Part shown: one piece after another, positions 1 to 6,804 of the stretch
Layout: every line of letters begins with the position of its first letter
How positions within the stretch are numbered: position 1 is the stretch's first letter
Assembly (NCBI GenBank): GCA_025356505.1
Contig: JANXSV010000220.1
Location: forward strand, 1-6,804
Origin: Methylovirgula sp.
GTDB lineage: Bacteria; Pseudomonadota; Alphaproteobacteria; Rhizobiales; Beijerinckiaceae
Direction of reading: 5' to 3'
Length of the DNA stretch: 6,804 bases
Position numbers and translations under genes: made by a program
The notes under the pieces: model-generated
Databases searched by the model: none
What the model saw: the letters and a program-made list of their open reading frames with translations, nothing else
What the model was told of the DNA's origin: nothing

Positions 1-1055
1 GTGTCGCCGATGCAACACTCCAAGTCAATTCAGGCGAAATATGCGTCCTCATGGGCCTCTCCGGCTCCGGTAAGTCAACTCTGTTGCGGGCGGTAAATCA
101 GCTTAACACCATCGCGCGCGGCAAAATTCTGCTGCGCCATAACGGCGAGATGGTCGATGTTGCCACATGCAAATCGGAGCTTTTACGCGATATCCGCGCC
201 CGCTCTGTTGCCATGGTGTTTCAACAATTTGCGTTGCTCCCGTGGCGTTCCGTACGCGACAATGTCGGTTTCGGGCTCGAACTGCGCGGCGTGCCGAAGG
301 CTGAGCGGGACAAGATCGTCGATCAGAAACTGGAAATGGTTGGCCTCACCCGCTGGGCTGATAAGCAAACGCAGGAGCTTTCGGGCGGGATGCAGCAGCG
401 TGTCGGCCTGGCCCGCGCTTTTTCCACTGACGCCGATATTCTTTTGATGGATGAGCCGTTTTCCGCGCTGGACCCGCTAATCCGCACCAAGTTGCAAGAC
501 GAACTGCTCGACCTTCAGACCCAGCTGAAAAAAACCATAGTGTTTGTCAGCCATGATCTTGATGAGGCGATGAAATTGGGAAATCGCATTGCCATCATGG
601 AAGGCGGGCGCATCGTGCAATGTGGCACAGCCGAAGACATCGTGTTGCGGCCTGCCAATGCCTATGTGGCGGAATTTGTCGCTCATATGAATCCGATGCA
701 GGTATTGCGCGGCGCAAGCCTTATGACGCCGGCGCATCTCATGCGGCGGGAGGGCAGCGCCATTCTCCTCGACAAAGCCGGGCAGGTGCGGCTTCATCTC
801 GATGCGGATGAGCGCCCGCTCAATGTCGAGATCGGCGGTAAGACCGGGCGACTTGCGCGGGCTAATCTTGAAACCGGAAAGTTTGATCCGGCCACGACAG
901 ATCTGGTCATCGCCCAAACAGACCTCAAGCTCAAAGCAGCAATCGAACTGCGCCGGGCTTCCGGCCATCCTATCGTGCTGGTGGATGCGCTCGGACGGCT
1001 GGCCGGACTCTGCGGCGATGATGAAATATACCGCGGACTACTGCGCGATCTGTAG
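1..1055 (+). CDS. choV: Quaternary-amine (choline/glycine betaine) ABC transporter ATPase subunit, 5'-partial
   Basis: This cytoplasmic ATPase subunit would energise uptake of choline or a related betaine through an inner-membrane permease with a periplasmic binding protein. The reading frame is open to the left edge (first full codon at 3). The upstream residues (VADATLQVNSGEICVL) fit the family, so the ATG at 51 is internal and the true start lies outside. Counting from that Met: Walker A GLSGSGKST at 2-10, Q-loop VFQQF at 56-60, signature LSGGMQQ at 110-116, Walker B ILLMDEP at 130-136, D-loop SALD at 138-141 and switch His168. All ATPase motifs are intact. The tract MVFQQFALLPW and the C-terminal extension (about 220-334, a degenerate CBS-like region) are typical of the ProV/OpuAA/ChoV group, where this part senses ionic strength in some members. 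The permease and binding-protein genes are not in view. Glycine betaine or proline betaine specificity (ProV) cannot be excluded. The ATPase call is firm; the substrate is inferred. Confidence 0.85.
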   Translation, partial: VADATLQVNSGEICVLMGLSGSGKSTLLRAVNQLNTIARGKILLRHNGEMVDVATCKSELLRDIRARSVAMVFQQFALLPWRSVRDNVGFGLELRGVPKAERDKIVDQKLEMVGLTRWADKQTQELSGGMQQRVGLARAFSTDADILLMDEPFSALDPLIRTKLQDELLDLQTQLKKTIVFVSHDLDEAMKLGNRIAIMEGGRIVQCGTAEDIVLRPANAYVAEFVAHMNPMQVLRGASLMTPAHLMRREGSAILLDKAGQVRLHLDADERPLNVEIGGKTGRLARANLETGKFDPATTDLVIAQTDLKLKAAIELRRASGHPIVLVDALGRLAGLCGDDEIYRGLLRDL

Positions 1056-1096
1056 TCCTCCCTCAGGGTGAGGTGATCGAGCTGCTTGGTTTACCC

Positions 1097-1120
1097 GTAC
1101 TGCGGCGGCTCGCCGCATAC
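1097..1120 (+). terminator. GC-rich hairpin downstream of choV, possible terminator without a T tract
   Basis: TGCGGCG (1101-1107) and CGCCGCA (1111-1117) form a perfect 7-bp stem around the loop GCT. GTA (1097-1099) and TAC (1118-1120) extend it to 10 bp if C1100 is bulged. It lies 42 bases after the choV stop. No run of T follows, so it is not a canonical intrinsic terminator. It may instead stabilise a transcript end or be part of the kup leader. Confidence 0.35.
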
Positions 1121-1135
1121 TGTCCACAGGATAGG

Positions 1136-1203
1136 AGCCACGGGCTCAGGGTTTTAAAAATCAGCTTCTCTCGCAAGTACGATAGGAGTATAAGCCCGCG
1201 GCT
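1136..1203 (+). other. Imperfect inverted repeat upstream of kup, possible structured leader
   Basis: AGCCaCGGGCT (1136-1146) is complementary to AGCCCGcGGCT (1193-1203) with one A-C mismatch, giving ten pairs closing a 46-base interior. The interior includes the A/T-rich run TTTTAAAAAT. It begins 16 bases after the hairpin at 1097-1120 and ends 62 bases before the preferred kup start. I do not recognise a known riboswitch class. A chance pairing is possible in GC-rich DNA. Confidence 0.25.
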
Positions 1204-1252
1204 AAGTGCGAAGAATAGCTTGCTAGAGGCTGATGTGGTCACATGTTTTTTT

Positions 1253-1256
1253 AGGG
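1253..1256 (+). promoter_or_regulatory. Ribosome binding site that selects the kup start at 1266
   Basis: AGGG lies 9 bases before the ATG at 1266, a workable spacing. The upstream in-frame ATG at 1233 has AGAGG at 1225-1229 only 3 bases away, which is too close. The 11 extra residues (MWSHVFLGHFQ) also do not resemble the polar N-terminus usual in this family. Confidence 0.5.
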
Positions 1257-1265
1257 CATTTTCAA

Positions 1266-3200
1266 ATGCAAGATAGTTCGGCGCACGAGAGTTCAGTGGC
1301 AACCACTCCGCCTCCCGTTCAAGCTCCTCTCCATGCCCATCATAAGACCGCCGGAATATTGCTCCCGGCGCTTGGCTCCATCGGTGTGGTGTTTGGTGAC
1401 ATCGGCACCTCGCCGCTCTACGCTTTGAAAACGGCGCTTGCGCACGCCAAAGATACCGGCGGCGCAAGCTCTGCAGAAGTCATCGGCATCGTTTCCCTGC
1501 TGGTCTGGGCTCTCATATTTACTGTCACACTGAAATATGTGGCGTTTTTGATGCGCGCCGACAACAAAGGCGAGGGTGGCACGCTGGCTTTGATGGCTTT
1601 GGCGCAGCGCGCAATGGGCGAACGCTCAAAGTGGGTGTTTATTCTTGGTGTGGCCGGAGCCGCGCTGTTTTCCGGTGATGCGATTATCACTCCAGCCATT
1701 TCGGTTTTATCCGCTGTGGAAGGACTAAATTACGTTTCACCGGTGTTCGAACACTACGTTATTTACATAACCGTGGCGATCTTGCTGGTTTTGTTCATGT
1801 CGCAAAGCAGCGGTACGGAACGCATCGGCCGGTTTTTCGGGCCGATAATGGTTGTGTTCTTTTTTGTTATCGCCGCACTCGGCCTCTGGCATATTTTTGA
1901 CGCGCCGCAAATTCTCTGGGCTGTCAATCCGCTGACGGGCCTCAACTTTCTGTTCAGCAATGGCCTGGCGGGCTTTGTCATTCTCGGTCTGGTTTTTCTC
2001 GGTGTTACGGGTGCCGAGGCGCTCTATGCGGACATGGGTCACTTTGGCCGCTTGCCCATTCAGTTGGCTTGGATTTTCTTTGTCCTGCCGGCGCTTATGC
2101 TCAACTATTTCGGTCAGGGCGCGCTTATTTTGAGCCATCCAGAAGCGATTTCAGACCCGTTTTACCTGATGGCGCCGCCCTGGGCTGTGCCTTATCTGGT
2201 GATTTTGTCCACTGCCGCCACGGTCATCGCCTCCCAGGCAGTCATCACCGGAGCATTTTCCATCGTGCGGTCAGGCATTCAGCTCGGCCTGCTGCCGCGT
2301 ATGGAAATTCGCCACACCTCCGAAAGTCAGGAAGGTCAAATTTACATTCCTCGCGTCAATAGGCTTCTGTTGATCGGCGTTCTGGTGTTGACGCTGCTCT
2401 TCAAAAGCTCCGACGCGCTCGCCAATGCTTACGGCATTTCGGTGGTCAGCACCATGGTGGTAACCACGGCACTGGCCTTTGTCGTGGTATGGAAATTGTG
2501 GAAATGGCCCCTCTGGGGCGCAATTGCTTTTGTTGCAGGATTTCTCGTCATTGATCTGGCGTTTTTTGTTGCAAACCTCATCAAGGTTCTGGAAGGCGGC
2601 TGGGTGCCGCTCAGCCTCGCTGCTTTGGGCATGATTACCATGTGGACATGGGTGCGCGGCACGAGGCTTCTGGAAATCAAAATGCACCGCGATTCGCTAC
2701 CTATGGCAGATCTGGTGCGGATGCTGGAAAAGCGCCCGCCCACCCGCGTTGCCGGTACAGCGATCTTCCTGTCCAGCGACCCCAAAGTCGCACCCTCGGC
2801 GCTGATGCATAACTTGAAACACAATAAGGTGTTGCATGAGCGCATCGTCATCATGTCTGTGCGCACAGAGGATATGCCCAAGGTCTCGCCAAGCCAGCGC
2901 TATGAAGTGCGCGAACTGGCGCCCGGCTTTTTAGAGATTATCCTGCACTTCGGCTTCATGGAAAGTCCGCGCATTCCCGCTGCCCTGGCGCTGATGCGCA
3001 AGAGCGGTTTCAAGTTTGACATCATGACTACGTCGTTTTTCTTGGGGCGGCGCACGCTCAAATTGTCCAAAACATCGGGCATGCCGATGTGGCAGGACAG
3101 GCTCTATATCGGCCTGACCCGCCAGGCTATCAGCGCCACGGACTTCTTCTCGATTCCGTCAGACCGCGTGGTCGAACTGGGCGCGCAGGTGAGTATCTAA
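1266..3200 (+). CDS. kup: Kup-family low-affinity potassium uptake protein
   Basis: This inner-membrane K+ transporter (K+/H+ symport in the well-studied members) supplies potassium for turgor and pH homeostasis. From the ATG at 1266 it has 644 residues, normal for the family. A polar, His-containing N-terminus (1-28, with HAHH at 23-26) is followed by the signature GSIGVVFGDIGTSPLYAL (37-54). Other family blocks are RADNKGEGG (97-105), LFSGDAIITPAISVLSAVEG (134-153), GAEALYADMGHFGR (249-262) and PALMLNYFGQGA (275-286). I count about twelve hydrophobic segments, near 31-45, 72-95, 123-145, 162-178, 190-208, 233-252, 266-290, 308-333, 366-379, 388-408, 417-437 and 446-462. A cytosolic C-terminal domain follows (about 470-644, with FFLGRRTL at 591-598). 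The acidic residues expected to matter for K+/H+ coupling (D45, E103, D138, E251, D256) are present. The start at 1233 would give 655 residues. The gene follows choV after a long gap, so it probably has its own promoter. Many rhizobia carry several kup copies, so I give no paralogue number. Confidence 0.95.
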   Translation: MQDSSAHESSVATTPPPVQAPLHAHHKTAGILLPALGSIGVVFGDIGTSPLYALKTALAHAKDTGGASSAEVIGIVSLLVWALIFTVTLKYVAFLMRADNKGEGGTLALMALAQRAMGERSKWVFILGVAGAALFSGDAIITPAISVLSAVEGLNYVSPVFEHYVIYITVAILLVLFMSQSSGTERIGRFFGPIMVVFFFVIAALGLWHIFDAPQILWAVNPLTGLNFLFSNGLAGFVILGLVFLGVTGAEALYADMGHFGRLPIQLAWIFFVLPALMLNYFGQGALILSHPEAISDPFYLMAPPWAVPYLVILSTAATVIASQAVITGAFSIVRSGIQLGLLPRMEIRHTSESQEGQIYIPRVNRLLLIGVLVLTLLFKSSDALANAYGISVVSTMVVTTALAFVVVWKLWKWPLWGAIAFVAGFLVIDLAFFVANLIKVLEGGWVPLSLAALGMITMWTWVRGTRLLEIKMHRDSLPMADLVRMLEKRPPTRVAGTAIFLSSDPKVAPSALMHNLKHNKVLHERIVIMSVRTEDMPKVSPSQRYEVRELAPGFLEIILHFGFMESPRIPAALALMRKSGFKFDIMTTSFFLGRRTLKLSKTSGMPMWQDRLYIGLTRQAISATDFFSIPSDRVVELGAQVSI

Positions 3201-3217
3201 GCGCAAGCAACTTTCTC

Positions 3218-3233
3218 CCGGGTTTTGGCCCGG
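3218..3233. terminator. GC hairpin between convergent kup and malic enzyme genes
   Basis: CCGGG (3218-3222) and CCCGG (3229-3233) pair around the loop TTTTGG, 17 bases after the kup stop and 15 bases before the malic enzyme stop. It could end transcription from both sides. The stem is only 5 bp and neither strand has a T tract after it, so the assignment rests mainly on its place in a 48-base convergent gap. Confidence 0.35.
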
Positions 3234-3248
3234 CAGAAATATGCTCGT

Positions 3249-5534
3249 TCAGCCCCCGATATTAAACGCTGCCAACACGGCGCAATTGACGATATCGCTG
3301 TCTTTTGCGCCCAGCGGCACGATCTGAATAGGGCGGTCAAGACCCACAATCAACGGCCCGATCACCGACGCCCCGCCCAGCTCCTGCACCATACGGGTCG
3401 CAATCGAAGCGGAGTGGAATGCTGGCATCACGAGAACATTGGCGGTGTCGGTTAGGCGACAAAACGGATAGGCGGCCATCAAACTTTTATTGAGCGCCAC
3501 ATCTGCGGCCATTTCGCCGTCATATTCAAAATCAACCCGCTTGGTGTCGAGAATTTTCACCGCCTCCTGCACCTTGAGCGAGCGCTCGCCTTGCGGATGG
3601 CCAAAGGTGGAAAACGCCAGCATAGCCACGCGCGGCACGTAGCCGAGCCGCCGCGCGACTCCCGCCGCCTCTATGGCAATTTGCGCAATTTCTTCGGCAT
3701 TCGGCATTTCGTGTATGGCTGTGTCGGCCACGATCACCGGCTTGCCGCGCGCCAGAACCAGCGATACGCCAATCACGCGGTGACCCGGTTTCGGATCAAT
3801 GACGCGGCGCACCTCATCAAGGCAGATCGAGAAATTGCGCGTCACGCCGGTCACCATAGCGTCAGCATCGCCTAAGCCCACCATGGCGGCAGCAAAGTGA
3901 TTGCGATCCTGATTAATTAGGCGCTGGCAGTCGCGAAACAAAAAGCCCTTGCGCTGAAGCCGCTCGTATAAGAATTGCGCATAGGCCGAATTGCGATGCG
4001 ACAGCGCTGCATTATGGATTTCGATGCCCTTATCGCTCAGGTCGATGCCCGCAAAAGCCGCTGTTTCGAGAACGCGGTTTTCACGCCCGACCAAAATCGC
4101 CGTGCCGTAACCTTGGTTGACAAAAGACACAGCCGCGCGGATGACCTGTTCCTCCTCGCCCTCGGCAAATACTACGCGCTTAGGATGGCGGCGCACACGT
4201 TCATTGATGCGTTGCAAGGCTCCAGCCACAGGGTCCCTGCGCGCCGAAAGTTGTGCTTTATAGATTTCAAAATCGGCAATCGGCTTTTTGGCGACGCCGC
4301 TTTCCATCGCCGCTTTGGCGACAGCAATAGGCACAACGTGGATGAGGCGCGGGTCAAACGGCACCGGAATGATGTATTCGCGGCCAAAGCGCGGGCGCGC
4401 ACCCTCATAGGCAGCGGCGACATCGTCCGGTACATCCTCACGTGCCAGATTAGCCAGCGCCATCGCTGCGGCAATTTTCATATCCATATTGATCGTGGTG
4501 GCGCGCACATCCAACGCGCCGCGAAAGATATAAGGGAAGCCCAAAACATTGTTGACTTGATTAGGATAGTCCGACCGCCCTGTGGCAATGATCACGTCAT
4601 CGCGCACGGCATGTGCCTCCTCCGGAGTAATTTCCGGATCGGGATTGGCCATGGCAAATATCACGGGGTTGGGTGCCATGCTTTTGACCATCTGCGTGGT
4701 CAACGCGCCCTTTGCAGAGAGGCCGAAGAAGATATCGGCACCATTCATGGCGTCTGCCAGCGTGCGCATGGTTGTTTCCACCGCATGAGCGGACTTCCAC
4801 TGGTTCATACCTTCCTTGCGCCCGCGATAGACCACCCCCTTGGTGTCGCACAGTATGACATTTTCGGGAGCAAAGCCGATGGCCTTGATCAAATCAAGAC
4901 AGGCAATGCCTGCGGCTCCGGCACCATTGCAAACCAGCCGGGTCTTTTTGATATCGCGTCCGGTGAGCTCAATCGCGTTGAGCATTCCAGCGGCAGCGAT
5001 GATCGCCGTGCCATGTTGATCATCGTGAAACACCGGAATATTCATCAATTCGCGCAGCTTCTCTTCAATAATGAAGCACTCGGGCGCCTTGATGTCTTCA
5101 AGATTGATGCCGCCGAAAGAGGGGCCAAGGTAGCGCACCGAGTTGATAAAGGCATCCGGATCCTCGGTGTCGACCTCAAGATCAATCGAGTCGATATCTG
5201 CGAAACGCTTAAACAAAACCGCCTTGCCCTCCATCACCGGCTTTGCAGCGAGCGCACCCAGGTTTCCAAGGCCAAGAATTGCTGTGCCATTGGTGATGAC
5301 GGCCACCATATTGCCACGCGTGGTATAGTCGAACGCCAGTTCAGGGTTTTCAGCAATCGCAAGAACAGGGATCGCGACGCCGGGCGAATAGGCAAGGGAA
5401 AGATCACGCTGGGTGTCCATGGGCTTGGTGGGGGATATTTCCAGCTTGCCGGGACGACCGCGCGAATGAAAGTCCAAGGCTTCCTGATCGGTGATGGTTG
5501 GGCGCTTGGCGCGTTTGATTTTCGGCTCTGTCAC
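3249..5534 (-). CDS. maeB: Hybrid NADP-type malic enzyme with C-terminal phosphotransacetylase-like domain (Tme/MaeB)
   Basis: The enzyme oxidatively decarboxylates L-malate to pyruvate, normally making NADPH, in the cytoplasm. With 761 residues it matches the long bacterial malic enzymes. The malic N-terminal domain (about 18-160) has [10 protein letters not shown] (45-54, catalytic Tyr49), [14 protein letters not shown] (102-115, probable catalytic Lys104) and metal ligands Glu146-Asp147 and Asp171-Asp172 (in [10 protein letters not shown]). The dinucleotide domain (about 163-400) has the GAGAAG loop at 204-209, AMANPDPEI at 294-302 and YPNQVNN at 323-329. A phosphotransacetylase-like domain fills about 430-757, but its catalytic Ser-Arg pair is replaced by Pro740-Leu741, suggesting a structural or acetyl-CoA-sensing role as reported for some relatives. 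The start is GTG, supported by a Shine-Dalgarno GGGAG. It is convergent with kup and divergent from mutS. That order is the one I recall for tme of Sinorhizobium meliloti, which favours the NADP enzyme Tme over the NAD enzyme Dme. Cofactor choice cannot be proved by eye. Confidence 0.95.
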   Translation of the reverse strand: MTEPKIKRAKRPTITDQEALDFHSRGRPGKLEISPTKPMDTQRDLSLAYSPGVAIPVLAIAENPELAFDYTTRGNMVAVITNGTAILGLGNLGALAAKPVMEGKAVLFKRFADIDSIDLEVDTEDPDAFINSVRYLGPSFGGINLEDIKAPECFIIEEKLRELMNIPVFHDDQHGTAIIAAAGMLNAIELTGRDIKKTRLVCNGAGAAGIACLDLIKAIGFAPENVILCDTKGVVYRGRKEGMNQWKSAHAVETTMRTLADAMNGADIFFGLSAKGALTTQMVKSMAPNPVIFAMANPDPEITPEEAHAVRDDVIIATGRSDYPNQVNNVLGFPYIFRGALDVRATTINMDMKIAAAMALANLAREDVPDDVAAAYEGARPRFGREYIIPVPFDPRLIHVVPIAVAKAAMESGVAKKPIADFEIYKAQLSARRDPVAGALQRINERVRRHPKRVVFAEGEEEQVIRAAVSFVNQGYGTAILVGRENRVLETAAFAGIDLSDKGIEIHNAALSHRNSAYAQFLYERLQRKGFLFRDCQRLINQDRNHFAAAMVGLGDADAMVTGVTRNFSICLDEVRRVIDPKPGHRVIGVSLVLARGKPVIVADTAIHEMPNAEEIAQIAIEAAGVARRLGYVPRVAMLAFSTFGHPQGERSLKVQEAVKILDTKRVDFEYDGEMAADVALNKSLMAAYPFCRLTDTANVLVMPAFHSASIATRMVQELGGASVIGPLIVGLDRPIQIVPLGAKDSDIVNCAVLAAFNIGG

Positions 5535-5540
5535 AGTGTG

Positions 5541-5545
5541 CTCCC
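5541..5545 (-). promoter_or_regulatory. Ribosome binding site for the GTG start of maeB
   Basis: On the minus strand GGGAG stands 6 bases before the GTG at 5534-5532. I see no ATG nearby that would give a better-placed start, so this site decides the non-ATG start codon. Confidence 0.6.
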
Positions 5546-5581
5546 GCGCAATTCGAAAGGTGTATTCGTGTAGGGATCACA

Positions 5582-5610
5582 ACATAGTCCGGCAGAGCTT
5601 CATGCGGCAA
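5582..5610 (-). promoter_or_regulatory. Candidate housekeeping-sigma promoter for maeB
   Basis: On the minus strand, TTGCCG (complement of 5605-5610), a 17-base spacer and CTATGT (complement of 5582-5587) closely follow the alphaproteobacterial pattern CTTGAC-N17-CTATAT. Transcription would begin near 5575, giving a leader of roughly 40 bases that contains the GGGAG ribosome site. The fit in elements, spacing and position is good, but it was found by eye. Confidence 0.5.
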
Positions 5611-5720
5611 CCCTTCTAGTCACGAAGCTGACGAAAGGATGAAGGACCGTGTCTCTAGCTGCATGTGGATGGTCCCCCCCGGCAAAATTATGCCGAAATC
5701 CGGAAAATGGCAGGCGGGAG

Positions 5721-5749
5721 TTCAAATCTTCAACTTATCCGGTGATAAC
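5721..5749 (+). promoter_or_regulatory. Weak candidate promoter for mutS
   Basis: TTCAAA (5721-5726), 17 bases, then GATAAC (5744-5749) lies about 48 bases before the mutS ATG. Each hexamer matches the consensus at about four of six positions. I see nothing better in the 263-base divergent region. Other items there are a run of seven C (5674-5680), a small hairpin CGGCA-AAATTA-TGCCG (5680-5695) and the inverted repeat AGCTTC/GAAGCT (5596-5601 and 5624-5629). Confidence 0.2.
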
Positions 5750-5797
5750 CTCGCCATCTCAAGTGCACTTCCCGCTTGTTTTTGCTACACATGCAAC

Positions 5798-6804
5798 ATG
5801 CTGAAAATCGTGCAGAAATCTGCTTCCGACGCCACCCCGATGATCGCGCAGTTTTTGGCCATCAAGGCGTCAAATCCGGATTGCCTGCTGTTCTACCGGA
5901 TGGGCGATTTCTATGAATTATTTTTCGAAGATGCGGAGATCGCTTCTAAGGCTCTAGGCATAGTTCTCACCAAGCGCGGCAAGTTGGATGGCATGGACAT
6001 TCCCATGTGCGGCGTTCCAATCGTGCGATCAGATGACTACCTGCAAAAGCTTATCGGTCTGGGACACCGCGTTGCAGTGTGTGAGCAGGTGGAGGACCCG
6101 GCGGAAGCGAAAAAGCGCGGATCAAAATCCGTAGTCCGCCGGGATGTCATCCGCCTCGTTACCCCCGGAACGATCACAGAGGAACAATTGCTGGAGCCGC
6201 GCCGCGCCTCGAGCTTTGTTGCGCTGGCGCGGCAAAAGCTGACAGACGAGACCTGGCTTTACGCGCTTGCCAGCGTCGATATTTCCACCGGAGCCTTTCA
6301 AATCGGGGAGTGTCCGGACACAGTGCTTCAGGCTGAACTGGCGCGCCTCGAACCGCGCGAAGTCGTATTTGGCGAAGCGCTGAATGGTGACGCCGGGCTA
6401 AAAGGCGCTCTCGCCGATCTCAATCTGCCTTACACGGCGGTCGCGTTCAGTGCAGAGCCGGAATTTTCCAATCGAAAACTCTGCGCCTACTATGGTGTTG
6501 CGACATTAGAGGGCTTTGGCAACCTATCCCGCGCCCAAATCGCCGCCTGCGCGCTTGCGCTCACATATGTTGAGAAAACTCAGTTTGGCTCAAAGCCCAT
6601 GCTTGCTGTGCCTGTTCAGGCAGGCTCCGGGACAATCTTGCATATCGATGCGGCAACGCGGGCAAATCTTGAATTGACGCGCCGACTGTCGGGCGAGCGC
6701 GAAGGCTCATTGCTCGCCTCAATCGACAGAACCGTCACGCCCTTGGGTGCGCGCCTGCTGGCAGAACATCTTGCCGGTCCGCTGATGGATATCACAAAAA
6801 TTGT
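5798..6804 (+). CDS. mutS: DNA mismatch repair protein MutS, 3'-partial (N-terminal 335 residues)
   Basis: MutS recognises mismatches and small loops in DNA and recruits MutL to begin strand-directed repair. The frame is open from the ATG at 5798 to the right edge, giving 335 codons plus two bases of a gene that is usually about 850-900 codons. The ATPase and clamp domains are therefore not in view. Domain I (about 12-125) has YRMGDFYELFF (33-43), which includes the mismatch-reading Phe38-x-Glu40, then LTKRG (57-61), CGVP (71-74), AVCEQVEDPAEAKKRG (93-108) and RLVTPGTITEE. The connector domain II follows (about 135-265), and the lever domain III begins near 280 (NLELTRRLSG, ASIDRTVTPLGARLL). 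One oddity is Val76 where relatives have His (CGVPIVRSDDYL). No good Shine-Dalgarno precedes 5798. An in-frame ATG at 5690 would add 36 residues, but that stretch is rich in Cys and unlike MutS. The chosen start leaves 12 residues before the conserved TPM block, plausible for the family. Confidence 0.95.
   Translation, partial: MLKIVQKSASDATPMIAQFLAIKASNPDCLLFYRMGDFYELFFEDAEIASKALGIVLTKRGKLDGMDIPMCGVPIVRSDDYLQKLIGLGHRVAVCEQVEDPAEAKKRGSKSVVRRDVIRLVTPGTITEEQLLEPRRASSFVALARQKLTDETWLYALASVDISTGAFQIGECPDTVLQAELARLEPREVVFGEALNGDAGLKGALADLNLPYTAVAFSAEPEFSNRKLCAYYGVATLEGFGNLSRAQIAACALALTYVEKTQFGSKPMLAVPVQAGSGTILHIDAATRANLELTRRLSGEREGSLLASIDRTVTPLGARLLAEHLAGPLMDITKI

Larger units (their letters stand above)
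1056..1265. other. Intergenic region between choV and kup with several inverted repeats
   Basis: No convincing gene fits in these 210 bases. From left to right they hold: a short dyad just after the choV stop (CCTC at 1057-1060 or 1061-1064, with GAGG at 1070-1073); a strong GC hairpin at 1097-1120; a longer imperfect inverted repeat at 1136-1203; and a 12-base palindrome ATGTGGTCACAT at 1233-1244. A poor promoter match, TTCTCT (1166-1171), 17 bases, then TATAAG (1189-1194), could serve kup, but its -35 is weak and I do not list it separately. Confidence 0.5.

Noticed and set aside
477..968. A 163-codon minus-strand frame inside choV
   Set aside because: It is antisense to the conserved ATPase and its translation has no domain character.
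1073..1276. A 67-codon plus-strand frame beginning with GTG in the choV-kup gap
   Set aside because: It spans both inverted repeats, has no ribosome site that I see, overlaps the kup start and shows no family features.
1063..1467. A 134-codon minus-strand frame across the choV-kup gap
   Set aside because: It overlaps the well-supported 5' end of kup in antisense, and its product resembles no family I know and looks low-complexity and basic.
3975..5573. A 532-codon open frame on the plus strand, opposite the malic enzyme gene
   Set aside because: It is antisense to a well-conserved gene over nearly all its length, has no recognisable domain, is rich in His, Arg and Cys as expected for a mirrored GC-biased frame, and even covers the maeB leader. 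It is a shadow of codon bias.
5596..5629. Inverted repeat AGCTTC/GAAGCT near the maeB -35 element
   Set aside because: It has six pairs with a 22-base interior, no extension on either side and no match to an operator I know. A dyad this size is expected by chance in 263 bases.
5674..5680. Run of seven C in the divergent region
   Set aside because: It could be a phase-variable tract, but it is short, lies outside coding sequence and is not placed inside a promoter spacer, so it is probably incidental.
5690..5797. 36-residue in-frame N-terminal extension of MutS
   Set aside because: The extension is Cys-rich near its end (CFCYTC), unlike MutS N-termini, and has no Shine-Dalgarno. The ATG at 5798 gives a normal distance to the conserved TPM block.

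Overview
The window looks like a stretch of chromosome from an alphaproteobacterium of the Rhizobiales type. This rests on family resemblance of the proteins and on gene order; no search was run. GC content looks to be in the mid-50s percent by eye, and coding is dense with short gaps. It holds four protein genes, two of them cut by the window edges. I see no RNA gene, insertion sequence, CRISPR array, phage gene or origin.

Layout: (1) 1-1055, plus strand: the ATPase subunit of a quaternary-amine ABC importer, closest in my recognition to the choline ATPase ChoV; its first residues lie left of the window. (2) 1056-1265: a 210-base gap with a strong GC-rich hairpin, a longer imperfect inverted repeat and a short 5' dyad. 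It is the least explained DNA here. (3) 1266-3200, plus strand: a Kup-family potassium transporter. (4) 3201-3248: a short convergent gap with a GC-only hairpin that may end both flanking transcripts. (5) 3249-5534, minus strand: a 761-residue hybrid malic enzyme, with malic domains fused to a phosphotransacetylase-like domain, matching rhizobial Tme/MaeB. (6) 5535-5797: a divergent promoter region with a good alphaproteobacterial-type promoter candidate for the malic enzyme. (7) 5798-6804, plus strand: the first 335 codons of the mismatch-repair protein MutS, running off the right edge.

The first two genes both suit osmotic adaptation: compatible-solute or precursor uptake, and K+ uptake. 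They are separated by a 210-base gap, so co-transcription is not assured. The malic enzyme links C4-dicarboxylate metabolism to pyruvate and NADPH supply. Its divergent pairing with mutS is, as I recall, the order found in Sinorhizobium (tme next to mutS), so this half looks like conserved core chromosome. I did not find a new system. The points most worth a second look are the structured DNA ahead of kup, the loss of the catalytic Ser-Arg pair in the phosphotransacetylase domain, and a substitution at a normally conserved His in MutS domain I.
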